Shown piece by piece: positions 35,026 to 43,385 of a DNA stretch of 64,000 nt. A program made the position numbers and the translations under genes. The notes under the pieces were generated by a model. That model had not been told where the DNA came from. It did no database searches and saw only the letters and a list, made by a program, of their open reading frames with translations. The DNA comes from Desulfovibrio sp. Fe33 (GTDB taxonomy: Bacteria > Desulfobacterota > Desulfovibrionia > Desulfovibrionales > Desulfovibrionaceae). Where the stretch lies: positions 62,001 to 126,000 of the forward strand of contig NZ_JAQKGU010000002.1 in NCBI RefSeq assembly GCF_028532725.1. The letters are read 5' to 3'. The stretch's first letter is position 1. The number at the start of each line of letters is the position of its first letter.

Positions 35026-36067
35026 CAGCGAGGGAATCCTGGCTCCGCGCATCGCCGTGGACGCCATGGGGGGAGATTTCGGGCCCGGCATTGTCGTGCC
35101 CGCTGCGGTGGCCGCTGCGCGCGAGGGTATATCCGTCGTGCTTGTCGGAGACGCTGAGCGCGTCCGAGCCGAGCTCGGCAAGTTCGACACCAAGGGGCTG
35201 GACATAGAAATAGTCCATGCCTCTCAGGTGGTCGAGATGGACGATAAGCCCGCCGACGCGCTGAGGCGTAAAAAGGATTCTTCCATTCAGGTGGCCTGCC
35301 GCCTGGTCAAGGAAGGCAAGGCTCACGGCGTGGTTTCTGCCGGACATTCCGGCGCCACCGTGGCCTGCGGCATGTTCGTCCTGGGGCGTATCCCGGGCGT
35401 GCAGCGTCCTGCCCTGGCCGGCATCCTGCCCACCGAGAAGAACCCCGTGGTGCTCATTGACGTCGGCGCCAACGTCGACTCCAAGCCGCAGCATCTTCTC
35501 CAGTTCGGCCTTATGGCCGACGTCCTGGCCCGGCACGTCCTGGGCGTCAAGGACCCGTCCGTGGGCATTCTGTCCATCGGCGAGGAGGAGGGCAAGGGCA
35601 ACGCCGCCGTTCGCGAAGCCTTCGACCTGCTCAAACGTTCGCAGATGCGGTTCATCGGCAACGTCGAGGGGCGCGATATCTTCACCGGTGAGGTGGATGT
35701 CGTGGTCTGCGACGGCTTCGTCGGCAATGTCGCCCTGAAGCTTTCCGAAGGACTGGCCCGCTCCCTGAGCCGTCTGCTCAAGGATGAGTTGAAGTCGAGC
35801 TGGCTGTCCATGCTCGGCACGCTGCTCTCCTTTGGGGCGTTCAAGCGGTTCAAGAAGCTCGTGGACTACGCCGAATATGGCGGAGCGCCCCTGCTCGGCC
35901 TTCGCGACATCGTCATCGTCGCGCACGGCAAGTCCAATGAGTTGGCTATGACCAACTGCATCCGCATGGCCGCCACCAGCGTGCGCAACAATGTGCATGG
36001 CCATCTGGCGGACGGCCTGGCCGCCCACAAGGATCTGGCGGTCAAGCCTGACAGAAACGCTGCCTGA
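35018..36067 (+). CDS. plsX: Phosphate acyltransferase PlsX
   Basis: A 349-residue peripheral membrane enzyme that makes acyl-phosphate from acyl-ACP for phospholipid synthesis. Motifs: [13 protein letters not shown] at the start, [34 protein letters not shown] and [12 protein letters not shown]. The length is normal. The ATG at 35018 overlaps rpmF by 8 bases. fabH follows after 78 bases that contain a perfect 10-bp hairpin. Confidence 0.97.
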   Translation: MPSSEGILAPRIAVDAMGGDFGPGIVVPAAVAAAREGISVVLVGDAERVRAELGKFDTKGLDIEIVHASQVVEMDDKPADALRRKKDSSIQVACRLVKEGKAHGVVSAGHSGATVACGMFVLGRIPGVQRPALAGILPTEKNPVVLIDVGANVDSKPQHLLQFGLMADVLARHVLGVKDPSVGILSIGEEEGKGNAAVREAFDLLKRSQMRFIGNVEGRDIFTGEVDVVVCDGFVGNVALKLSEGLARSLSRLLKDELKSSWLSMLGTLLSFGAFKRFKKLVDYAEYGGAPLLGLRDIVIVAHGKSNELAMTNCIRMAATSVRNNVHGHLADGLAAHKDLAVKPDRNAA

Positions 36068-36092
36068 CACATCCCGCTTCCTGCGGGATGTG
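36068..36092 (+). promoter_or_regulatory. Hairpin between plsX and fabH
   Basis: CACATCCCGC-TTCCT-GCGGGATGTG starts at the plsX stop codon. It is followed by AAAAA, not Ts, so it is not a plus-strand terminator. It may be a stability or processing element within the operon. Confidence 0.45.
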
Positions 36093-36145
36093 AAAAATCT
36101 TGCGCAGCTTGACCGCGCCATACCGTTGGCATAAACACCGATTCC

Positions 36146-37132
36146 ATGATCAATTCCATCCTTCGCGGCTTTGGCCTGTACGCCCCTGAAAAGGTTTTGA
36201 CCAACGCCGATCTTGAAAAAATCGTCGACACCACGGACGAGTGGATCACCTCTCGTACGGGGATCAAGGAAAGGCACATCGCCGCAGAGGGCGAGGCCTC
36301 GTCCGACATGGCCTACGAAGCCTCCAAGCAGGCGTTGGCCGAAGCGGGCATTGAGCCTTCCGAACTGACGCACATCGTCTGCGCCACCTTCACCCCGGAT
36401 TCCATGATCCCGTCCGCCGCCTGCCGCCTGCAGGAGAAGTTCGGCATCACCGGACAGATGTGCCTGGACGTCCAGGCGGCCTGCTCCGGCTTCCTGTACG
36501 CACTCCAGACCGCTCGCGGCTACCTGTGCCTGGAACCTGACGCCAAGATTCTGGTTGTCGCCAGCGAGGTGCTCTCCCGGCGCATGAACTGGGAGGACAG
36601 GTCCACCTGCGTCCTGTTCGGCGACGCTTCCGGCGCGGCCGTGATGACCGCAGGGGAGCCCGGCGACGGTCCCGAAGTGCTGGACATCAAGCTCGCCGCC
36701 GACGGATCGCTTGGCGATCTGCTCACGGTCAACGGCGGCGGATCGGCCTATTCCTACAAACTGGGCGACGCTGTCGGTCCCGAATATTTCGTCGAGTTCC
36801 AGGGACGCGAGGTCTTCAAGCACGCCGTGCGCAGCATGACCGAGATTTCCGAGGCCATCCTGGAGCGCAACGGCCTGAGCAAGGCGGACGTGGACGTGCT
36901 CCTGCCGCACCAGGCCAACTACCGCATCATCGACGCGGTGGGGCGTCGTTTCGATATCCCCGAGGAACGCGTCTTTTCCAATATTCACAAGTACGGGAAC
37001 ACCTCCGCCGCGGCCATTCCCGTGGCCCTGGCCGAGGCCGTGCACACCGGGTTCATCAAGCCCGGGAATCTGGTGCTCATCCCCGCTTTCGGCGGCGGGT
37101 TCACCTGGGGCGCCGCCCTGATTCGGTTCTAG
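36146..37132 (+). CDS. fabH: Beta-ketoacyl-ACP synthase III
   Basis: A 328-residue condensing enzyme that starts fatty acid synthesis from acetyl-CoA and malonyl-ACP. Catalytic residues are Cys113 in QAACSGFLY, His in LLPHQANYR and Asn in KYGNTSAAA; FGDASGAAVM is the usual loop. The N-terminus GFGLYAPEKVLTN is typical. It is the second gene of plsX-fabH-fabG-acpP-fabF. Confidence 0.97.
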   Translation: MINSILRGFGLYAPEKVLTNADLEKIVDTTDEWITSRTGIKERHIAAEGEASSDMAYEASKQALAEAGIEPSELTHIVCATFTPDSMIPSAACRLQEKFGITGQMCLDVQAACSGFLYALQTARGYLCLEPDAKILVVASEVLSRRMNWEDRSTCVLFGDASGAAVMTAGEPGDGPEVLDIKLAADGSLGDLLTVNGGGSAYSYKLGDAVGPEYFVEFQGREVFKHAVRSMTEISEAILERNGLSKADVDVLLPHQANYRIIDAVGRRFDIPEERVFSNIHKYGNTSAAAIPVALAEAVHTGFIKPGNLVLIPAFGGGFTWGAALIRF

Positions 37133-37272
37133 TTTTTAAACACCTGTTTGTTTGCATTTTGCGGACAAATGGGGAATAAACTTTCAGGTTACGATTCCGG
37201 GGACCGGTTTGCAGTCCTTGACCAATTGGTATATGGGGTCCTGACCACAAGAGAACGACAAGAGGGTATTAG

Positions 37273-38016
37273 ATGAGCGATCTTCCCAAAGTAGCCCTGG
37301 TTACGGGCGGCTCCCGAGGTATCGGGCGCACCGTTTCCGAACGGCTTGCCGCAGACGGATTCGAGGTCTACCTCACCTACGTCAGCCGCCCCGAGGCTGC
37401 CGACGAGGTGGTCAAGTCCATCGAAGCCGCGGGCGGAAAGGCTCGCGCCTTTCAGCTCGACTCCGGCGACCGCGATGCCGTCGCCGCGTTCTTCAAGGAC
37501 GAAATCAAGGGCAAGGTCGAACTCCAGGCCCTGGTCAACAACGCGGGCATCACCCGCGACGGCCTGATGATGCGCATGAAGGACGAGGACTGGGACAAGG
37601 TCCTCCAGATCAACCTCACCGGCTGCTTTGTCTTCCTGCGGGAAGCTTCCAAAATCATGGGCAAGCAGCGTTCGGGCCGTATCGTCAACATCACCTCCGT
37701 GGTAGGCCAGATGGGCAATGCCGGTCAGGCCAACTACTCGGCCGCCAAGGCGGGCCTCATCGGGCTCACCAAGTCCGCCGCCCGTGAGCTGGCGGGCCGC
37801 AACATCACGGTCAATGCCGTGGCTCCCGGTTTCATCCAGACCGACATGACCGCGGCCCTGCCCGAAAAGGTGGTTGAGGCCATGCTCGAACAAATTCCAT
37901 TAAAAACCCTCGGGCAGTCCGAGGATATCGCGGCCGCCGTCTCCTTTCTGGCCGGTCCCGGAGCCGGGTACATCACCGGCCAGGTGCTGGGCGTGAACGG
38001 CGGCATGTACATGTAA
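37273..38016 (+). CDS. fabG: 3-oxoacyl-ACP reductase
   Basis: A 247-residue short-chain dehydrogenase that reduces 3-oxoacyl-ACP with NADPH. NADP-binding [11 protein letters not shown] is followed by [10 protein letters not shown], then the catalytic Ser, Tyr and Lys in NITSVVGQ and YSAAKAG, and the C-terminal NGGMYM. The start at 37273 lies 140 bases after fabH, so an extra promoter is possible, though none is clear. It is followed by acpP after 35 bases. Confidence 0.97.
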   Translation: MSDLPKVALVTGGSRGIGRTVSERLAADGFEVYLTYVSRPEAADEVVKSIEAAGGKARAFQLDSGDRDAVAAFFKDEIKGKVELQALVNNAGITRDGLMMRMKDEDWDKVLQINLTGCFVFLREASKIMGKQRSGRIVNITSVVGQMGNAGQANYSAAKAGLIGLTKSAARELAGRNITVNAVAPGFIQTDMTAALPEKVVEAMLEQIPLKTLGQSEDIAAAVSFLAGPGAGYITGQVLGVNGGMYM

Positions 38017-38051
38017 TCAAGCAAAAAACTCATTTGGTAGTGGAGGAAATT

Positions 38052-38285
38052 ATGTCCGACGTAGCAGCGAAAGTGAAAGAGATCATCGTGGATCAGCTTG
38101 GCGTGTCCGAAGACGAAGTCGTCGAGAGCGCCGCTTTTGTCGAAGACCTGGGTGCCGATTCCCTGGACCTGACCGAGCTGATCATGGCCATGGAAGAAGA
38201 ATTCGACCTGGAGATCGATGACGAAGTCGCTCAGAAGATCCTCAAGGTCGGCGACGCCATTTCTCATATCGAGAAGGCCCTCTAA
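38052..38285 (+). CDS. acpP: Acyl carrier protein
   Basis: A 77-residue acidic carrier of growing acyl chains. The phosphopantetheine attachment site is Ser37 in [18 protein letters not shown] lies 7 bases ahead of ATG 38052; an in-frame ATG at 38034 is less likely. A terminator-like hairpin follows, which would raise acpP message over fabF. Confidence 0.98.
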   Translation: MSDVAAKVKEIIVDQLGVSEDEVVESAAFVEDLGADSLDLTELIMAMEEEFDLEIDDEVAQKILKVGDAISHIEKAL

Positions 38286-38317
38286 GGTTTGACCGCCCAG
38301 GAAAAGACATATATTGT

Positions 38318-38357
38318 GAGCGTCTTACGCACCTCGTAGGTGTAAGACGCTCCTTTT
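38318..38357 (+). terminator. Terminator or attenuator between acpP and fabF
   Basis: GAGCGTCTTA and TAAGACGCTC, with inner CACCT-CGT-AGGTG and a two-base bulge, form a 15-bp hairpin followed by CTTTTATT. It lies between two genes of one operon, so partial termination is likely. Confidence 0.6.
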
Positions 38358-38390
38358 ATTGCACCAACCCAGACATCACGGACAGGTATT

Positions 38391-39629
38391 ATGAACAGGG
38401 TAGTTGTCACCAGTATTGCTGCCGTCACGCCGCTTGGCAACGACGTCGAGACAAGCTGGCAGAACCTCCTGGCCGGGAAATCCGGCATTGGACAGATCAC
38501 CAAGTTCGACACTTCGGACTACGCGACGACCATCGCGGGTGAGGTCAAGGATTTCGATCCCACCGAGTTTATCGGCAAGAAAGACACTCGCCGCATGGAA
38601 ACGTTCACCCAGTACGCGGTGGCCGCAGCCGCAATGCTCCTCAAGAACGCAGGCTGGACCATTCCCGAGTCCGAGCGTGATCGTGTGGGCACCATCATCG
38701 GCGTTGGCCTGGGCGGCCTCGAAACTATCGAGAACTCTCACGAGAGGCTGCTCAAGCGCGGCCCCAAGAAGATTTCGCCGTTTTTCATTCCCATTCTCAT
38801 CGCCAACATGGCCGCCGGCCAGGTCTCCATCGAGACCGGCGCCATGGGACCGAACATCTGTACCACCACGGCTTGCGCCTCCGGCACGCACGGCATCGGG
38901 ACGGCCTACACCGATATCGCCATGGGCCGCGTCGACGCCATGATCTGCGGTGGAGCAGAATCGACCATCTCGCCTTTGGCCGTGGCAGGGTTCAACGCCA
39001 TGAAGGCCCTGTCCGTGCGCAACGATGAGCCCGAGTTGGCTTCCCGTCCCTTCGACAAGGACCGTTCCGGCTTTGTCATGGGCGAAGGCTGCGGCCTGCT
39101 GCTCCTGGAGTCCCTTGAGCACGCCACGGCGCGCGGTGCGAACATCCTCGCCGAAGTCGTCGGCTACGGAGCGTCGGGCGACGCCTTCCACATGACCGCA
39201 CCGCCCGAGGACGGAGCCGGTATGGCTTACGCCATGGCCGCCGCCCTGCGCGAGGCCAAGGTCGATCCTTCCAAGATCGACCACATCAACGCCCACGGCA
39301 CTTCCACCTATCTGAACGACCTTTGCGAAACGCGGGCCATCAAGAAGGTGTTCGGCGACCACGCCTACGACATCAACATCTGCGCCAACAAGTCCCAGAT
39401 CGGGCATTTGCTCGGCGCGGCGGGCGGCGTGGAGGCGGTTTTCTCGGTCAAGACTCTGTCCGAGGGAGTCATCCCCGGCACCCTGAACCGCGAGACCCCT
39501 GATCCTGAATGCGACCTCGACGTCTGCGCCGACGGCCCCCGGGAGATACAGGTCGAATACGCCCTGTCCAACTCCTTCGGCTTCGGCGGGACCAACGCCT
39601 GCGTTCTGTTCAAGCGGTTCGCAGGGTAA
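38391..39629 (+). CDS. fabF: Beta-ketoacyl-ACP synthase II
   Basis: A 412-residue elongating condensing enzyme. The catalytic Cys162 lies in TTACASGTHGIG; the two histidines are in INAHGTSTYLND and ANKSQIGHLLGAAGG, and the Gly-rich end NSFGFGGTNAC is complete. It follows acpP after a hairpin and ends the fatty-acid run with a terminator. Confidence 0.98.
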   Translation: MNRVVVTSIAAVTPLGNDVETSWQNLLAGKSGIGQITKFDTSDYATTIAGEVKDFDPTEFIGKKDTRRMETFTQYAVAAAAMLLKNAGWTIPESERDRVGTIIGVGLGGLETIENSHERLLKRGPKKISPFFIPILIANMAAGQVSIETGAMGPNICTTTACASGTHGIGTAYTDIAMGRVDAMICGGAESTISPLAVAGFNAMKALSVRNDEPELASRPFDKDRSGFVMGEGCGLLLLESLEHATARGANILAEVVGYGASGDAFHMTAPPEDGAGMAYAMAAALREAKVDPSKIDHINAHGTSTYLNDLCETRAIKKVFGDHAYDINICANKSQIGHLLGAAGGVEAVFSVKTLSEGVIPGTLNRETPDPECDLDVCADGPREIQVEYALSNSFGFGGTNACVLFKRFAG

Positions 39630-39645
39630 CGACGAAAACAAACGG

Positions 39646-39670
39646 AAGGGCCGCTCAAGCGGCCCTTTTC
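39646..39670 (+). terminator. Terminator after fabF
   Basis: AAGGGCCGCT-CA-AGCGGCCCTT followed by TTC and ATTT, 16 bases past the stop codon. Confidence 0.85.
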
Positions 39671-39916
39671 ATTTGATTCGGACTCTGCCTTCATTCCTTG
39701 GTACGCCTTCGGGCACGGACCATGGGGTGGGGCAAATGGTTTTTTCATCCAAACGTTCTTGCCTTATCGACTGTATGCCGGATACAAGGGGCGGGCGTAA
39801 GGCGGCCTCCGCGAATCGCGGAGCAGCGCCGAAAAATGGAGATTCCAGGGGATAATGTCCAACGATCTCCGAGCCGCCGTAGGCTTTTCGTATTCTTTTC
39901 GGCACAACCGGGTCGC

Positions 39917-39944
39917 TTGAACGAGCGGGCCGTATTGATATAAG
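39917..39944 (+). promoter_or_regulatory. Sigma-70 promoter of glyA
   Basis: TTGAAC (39917-39922), a 16-base spacer and TATAAG (39939-39944) give a good promoter. The start near 39951 leaves a leader of about 143 bases. Confidence 0.7.
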
Positions 39945-39950
39945 GACGGA

Positions 39951-40093
39951 TCTCCAGTGCACGGGGCACGGCGGGAGCGCCTGCCGGGAGCGGTGAAAAA
40001 GCCGTGACCGTTGAGAGTGGCGCGAGGATCGCCGGTACCCGATTGGGCTGGGAAGCCATTCGCATCCACATTTTACCCCTAGAGGATATCACC
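39951..40093 (+). promoter_or_regulatory. Structured leader of glyA, family not recognised
   Basis: The leader contains several small hairpins in series: GTGC-ACGG-GGCAC-like near 39957, GGCG-GGAG-CGCC near 39970, GGCG-CGAGGAT-CGCC near 40019, CCC-GATT-GGG near 40038 and GGCT-GGGA-AGCC near 40047. glyA leaders in other bacteria can carry glycine, THF, SAH or ZTP riboswitches; I could not fit the conserved cores of any of these. Confidence 0.4.
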
Positions 40094-41332
40094 ATGGAAG
40101 AGCTGTTTATCCAAGACCCGGCGGTTGCCTCCGCCATTGCCGACGAGATTGACCGCGAGGTCTCCAAGCTGGAGCTCATCGCCAGCGAAAACTTTGTTTC
40201 CACCGCCGTCCGCCAGGCCCAGGGGTCTGTCATGACCCACAAATACGCCGAAGGCTATCCGGGCAAGCGTTGGTATGGTGGATGCGAGTTCGTGGACGAG
40301 GTCGAGGATCTGGCCCGCGAGCGCGCCAAGGAGCTGTTCGGCGCGACCTACGCCAACGTCCAGCCGCACTCCGGCTCCCAGGCCAACATGGCCGTCTATT
40401 TCGCGGCCTGCAAGCCCGGCGACACCGTCCTCGGCATGGACCTGTCCCACGGCGGCCATCTGACCCACGGCTCCCCGGTCAACTTCTCGGGCAAGCTCTT
40501 CAACATGGTTCATTACGGCGTGGACAGGGAAACCCAGACCATCGACTACGACGCGGTGGAGGCCCTGGCCAAGGAACACCGGCCGACCATGATTATCGCC
40601 GGTGCGTCCGCCTACCCGCGCATCATCGATTTCGCCCGCTTCCGCGCCATCGCCGATGAAGTCGGCGCCAAGCTGATGGTCGACATGGCCCACATCGCGG
40701 GCCTCATCGCCGCTGGCGAGCATCCGTCCTGCATCGAATACGCTCACTACACCACCACCACGACCCACAAGACCCTGCGTGGACCGCGCGGCGGCATGAT
40801 CCTCAGCTCCGACGATCTGGAGCAGGAGCTCAACTCCAACATCTTCCCCGGCATCCAGGGCGGCCCGCTGATGCACGTCATCGCAGCCAAGGCCGTTGCC
40901 TTCGGCGAGGCCCTGTCCCCCGGATTCGTCGAGTACCAGCAGCAGGTCGTCCGCAACGCCAAGCAGTTGGCCGCTGCTCTGACCGAGGCCGGTTACAAGC
41001 TCGTCTCCGGCGGCACCGACAACCACATGATGCTCCTTGACCTGTCCGACAAGGACTACACCGGCAAGGACGCTCAGATCGCCCTGGACAAGGCTGGCAT
41101 CACCGCCAACAAGAACACCATCCCGTTCGAGACCAAGTCTCCCTTCCAGACCTCCGGTATCCGTCTGGGCACTCCGGCCCTGACCACCCGCGGCATGATC
41201 GAAGAAGACATGATCGTGGTCGGCGAAGCCATTGTGGCTGCCCTCGAAAACATGAACGACGACAAGACCCTTGCCGAGATCGCCAAGGAAGTCGAGGAGT
41301 TCGCCCGCGAGTTCCCCCTCTTTGCCTGGTAG
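40094..41332 (+). CDS. glyA: Serine hydroxymethyltransferase
   Basis: A 412-residue PLP enzyme converting serine and tetrahydrofolate to glycine and methylene-THF. The PLP lysine is Lys226 in [15 protein letters not shown]; other family blocks are [34 protein letters not shown] and [13 protein letters not shown]. The ATG at 40094 fits the family N-terminus; the TAGAGGATATCACC before it provides the site. It is a single-gene transcript with its own promoter, long leader and terminator. Confidence 0.98.
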   Translation: MEELFIQDPAVASAIADEIDREVSKLELIASENFVSTAVRQAQGSVMTHKYAEGYPGKRWYGGCEFVDEVEDLARERAKELFGATYANVQPHSGSQANMAVYFAACKPGDTVLGMDLSHGGHLTHGSPVNFSGKLFNMVHYGVDRETQTIDYDAVEALAKEHRPTMIIAGASAYPRIIDFARFRAIADEVGAKLMVDMAHIAGLIAAGEHPSCIEYAHYTTTTTHKTLRGPRGGMILSSDDLEQELNSNIFPGIQGGPLMHVIAAKAVAFGEALSPGFVEYQQQVVRNAKQLAAALTEAGYKLVSGGTDNHMMLLDLSDKDYTGKDAQIALDKAGITANKNTIPFETKSPFQTSGIRLGTPALTTRGMIEEDMIVVGEAIVAALENMNDDKTLAEIAKEVEEFAREFPLFAW

Positions 41333-41352
41333 ACCGGCTTACATTCGATTTG

Positions 41353-41388
41353 AAGGCCCCGGCCCGCGTTTGCGGACCGGGGCTTTTC
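41353..41388 (+). terminator. Terminator after glyA
   Basis: GGCCCCGG and CCGGGGCT with an inner CCGC-GTTT-GCGG form a long stem followed by TTTTC, 21 bases past the stop codon. Confidence 0.85.
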
Positions 41389-41415
41389 ATTGGGATTTAT
41401 ATTCCCCCGTTTTAG

Positions 41416-41580
41416 AGCAGAACGCCGGGGAGCGAAAAGTCAGCGCCCAAGGCCCTTGCATGGGATGCAAGGGGGCGAGCCCTTGCCCGCCGGAGGCAAA
41501 ATCATCCGACTATCGCCGCAAAGCGGCTTTCAACTTCTGATTCCCCTCTTCAAAAAACTAAGGAGGAGTTCCCTTTCTAT
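41416..41580 (+). repeat. Dispersed three-hairpin repeat, copy D
   Basis: Plus-strand copy in the convergent gap between glyA and the dienelactone-hydrolase gene. The first hairpin is degenerate (GCGCCCAAGGCCC), while GCAAGGG-GGCGAG-CCCTTGC (41467-41486) and GCCGC-AAA-GCGGC (41515-41527) are intact. A TTCAAAAAACTAAGGAGG tract follows, resembling the end of copy B. Confidence 0.72.
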
Positions 41581-41625
41581 TCGCCTCGGTGGACAGAATT
41601 TGTTGCCCAGCGCTTCGCGGGTCGT

Positions 41626-42366
41626 TTACTTGAGGGTCTGGTTCAGGAATCCGGTGAACCGCGCCCAGGACTTCTCGTCCGCGCTTTTGCGGTAGCGGTC
41701 CGTGCCGAACACGCTGAAGGCGTGGGGCGCGCCGCTATAGGTGGTCATTTCGTGGGGGACGCCCGCGGATTCGAGTTCTTCGGCCAGGCTCGCGAACTGG
41801 CTCATGGGCACGGACTGGTCCGCCGTGCCGTGGAAGACCAGGATGAAGCCTTTGGCGGCAGTGTAGTCCTGCCCCTCCGGCGTGGCCAGGCCGCCGTGGA
41901 AGGGCACGAACGCCTTGAGTTCAGCCCCGGACCTCGCCAGCTCCAAGACCGCTGTGCCGCCGAAGCAGTACCCCATGGCCACGGCGTTGGACAGATCGGC
42001 GCCCAGGGAGGCCGCCTTGTTCAATCCGGCCGTGAGCCGCTCGCGCATGGCCTGGCGGTCAGCGTACAGCTCTCCGGTCAGCCTCCGGCGTTCGTCGGTG
42101 CTTTCCGGGCGCACGCCCTTGCCGAACAGGTCCACGGCGAACACGGCGTAGCCCCGGTCGGCGAGCATTCCGGCCCGTTTTACCTCATAGTCCGTAAGGC
42201 CGTCCCAATCGTGGACCAGAAGGACCAGCGGAGCCTTGTCCGCCGGGGTGATGTAGTATCCTTCGAACGTCCGGCCGCCGACCTCGTACTCCGCAGGTTG
42301 CCCGTCCAAGGCCTGCGCGATTTGGGGGATCAGCAGCAGCGACAGTATAATGAGCAGCTTTTTCAT
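41626..42366 (-). CDS. Exported dienelactone hydrolase family protein
   Basis: A 246-residue alpha/beta hydrolase with a signal peptide (MKKLLIILSLLLIPQIAQA). The catalytic triad of the dienelactone hydrolase family is visible: Cys134 in GYCFGG, Asp183 in HGTADQSVP and His215 in GAPHAF. A periplasmic location is predicted, unlike the classic cytoplasmic enzyme. The ATG at 42366 has AAAGGAG upstream. The substrate is unknown; periplasmic members are common in proteobacteria and are not tied to chlorocatechol degradation. The neighbouring solute-binding gene is on the same strand 144 bases upstream. Confidence 0.9.
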   Translation of the reverse strand: MKKLLIILSLLLIPQIAQALDGQPAEYEVGGRTFEGYYITPADKAPLVLLVHDWDGLTDYEVKRAGMLADRGYAVFAVDLFGKGVRPESTDERRRLTGELYADRQAMRERLTAGLNKAASLGADLSNAVAMGYCFGGTAVLELARSGAELKAFVPFHGGLATPEGQDYTAAKGFILVFHGTADQSVPMSQFASLAEELESAGVPHEMTTYSGAPHAFSVFGTDRYRKSADEKSWARFTGFLNQTLK

Positions 42367-42510
42367 GGGGGGCTCCTTTTTTGTATGGGTATACTGCCGG
42401 GAGCATATCACGGTATGGCGGCCGCGGGCGAGATAAATGAGCGTCGCGCCTTCGGCGTTTGGCTTGACTGGAAGGACTGCGCTCTCCGCGTGATAAAACG
42501 GAGGCCCGGC

Positions 42511-43257
42511 TCAATACCGGGCTTCTATCCTGGCGGTGGTGCCGTCGCGGCGCATGTCGCGCAGGGCGGCGTTGATTTTTTGCAGGGTTTCGGTTTGGCG
42601 CATGAATCTGGTGAAGCCGATGTAGTTGTCGTCGCGGATGAATGGCGGGTCGAGGATGACGAATTGCTCGCGGTTTTCCATGAGCGTCTTGTCGCGAGCC
42701 TCGGCGAATCGAACGGATGCCGGTCCTGGTCCCATCAGGGCCGCGTCGATGCGGCCGGCCAGGAGCATACGCAGCCGTTTGACCGCCCCGGAATCTTCGC
42801 TGGGAATGAATATCCCGCCCTTGGCCCGGTCGAACTCGTCCCCGTAGGAGGCTCCGCGCGTGACGCCCAGGACTTTGCCCCGCAGGTCCTCCACGGAGCG
42901 GTAGGGAAACTCGTTTCCCTTGAGGACCACCAGCAGCATTTCGTCCACATACATGACCTCGGAGAAGTCGAACAACGTCTGCCGTTCACGGTTTTTGGAC
43001 AGGCCGACTATTCCTCCCCGGTCCTCCAAGGCGTTCATGTAGGCGCGTTTCCACGGCATGAGCCGGATGTCGAAGGTGAGGCCGGTGCGCGCTTCGATCT
43101 CGTGCAGCAGGTCCACCAGGATGCCTCTGGGGCGGCCTTCCTCGATCCAGGATTTGGGCGGCTTGGCATCGTTGCCGAAGACAATGATGGGATCGCCCGC
43201 CTGCACTTGTGCTGCAATGAGGACAGCGAGAGCCGTCAGGAGGACGAAGATGCGCAT
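42511..43257 (-). CDS. Periplasmic solute-binding family 3 protein
   Basis: A 248-residue exported protein (signal MRIFVLLTALAVLIAAQVQA). It has FGNDAKPPKSWIEEGRPRG, MPWKRAYMNA and NRERQTLFDFSEV, the same three landmarks as the proteins at 17826 and 18687, and DLRGKVLGVTRGASYGDEF typical of SBP_bac_3. It is more distant from those two than they are from each other. No transporter gene is adjacent, and the ligand is unknown. ATG 43257 gives a proper signal peptide and follows AAGGAT. Confidence 0.88.
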   Translation of the reverse strand: MRIFVLLTALAVLIAAQVQAGDPIIVFGNDAKPPKSWIEEGRPRGILVDLLHEIEARTGLTFDIRLMPWKRAYMNALEDRGGIVGLSKNRERQTLFDFSEVMYVDEMLLVVLKGNEFPYRSVEDLRGKVLGVTRGASYGDEFDRAKGGIFIPSEDSGAVKRLRMLLAGRIDAALMGPGPASVRFAEARDKTLMENREQFVILDPPFIRDDNYIGFTRFMRQTETLQKINAALRDMRRDGTTARIEARY

Positions 43258-43299
43258 ATGCCGATCCTTGTACGAGCGTATTGGGGGAACCCATAAATT

Positions 43300-43385
43300 C
43301 AACTCCCCGGTTTCGCCGCAGAACGTCGCGGAGCGAAAAAGCCCGCGCCAAAGGCGCGTACAGGGGGTTGAAGGGGGAGTTCCCT
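43300..43385 (+). repeat. Dispersed three-hairpin repeat, partial copy E
   Basis: A truncated copy between the solute-binding gene and the radical SAM gene. It has the leader TTCGCCGCAGAACGTCGCGG, the first hairpin GCGCC-AAA-GGCGC (43345-43357) and a closing GGGGGAGTTCCC, but lacks the second and third hairpins. Confidence 0.55.

Larger units (their letters stand above)
39630..40093. other. Intergenic region and leader of glyA
   Basis: About 460 bases without a gene. It holds the fabF terminator (39646-39670), a CTCCGCG-AAT-CGCGGAG hairpin near 39808-39824, a GGAGAT...ATCTCC pair at about 39838-39870, a strong promoter (39917-39944) and a structured leader of about 140 bases. Base composition is ordinary. 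No open frame has coding character. Confidence 0.6.

Noticed and set aside
35003-37045. Open frame of 680 codons opposite plsX and fabH
   Set aside because: Antisense shadow of two conserved genes; no ribosome binding site or motif.
39900-40060. ZTP (pfl) riboswitch ahead of glyA
   Set aside because: GGGTCG and TTGGGC words are present, but GGGTCG overlaps the promoter and the intervening conserved bases do not fit.
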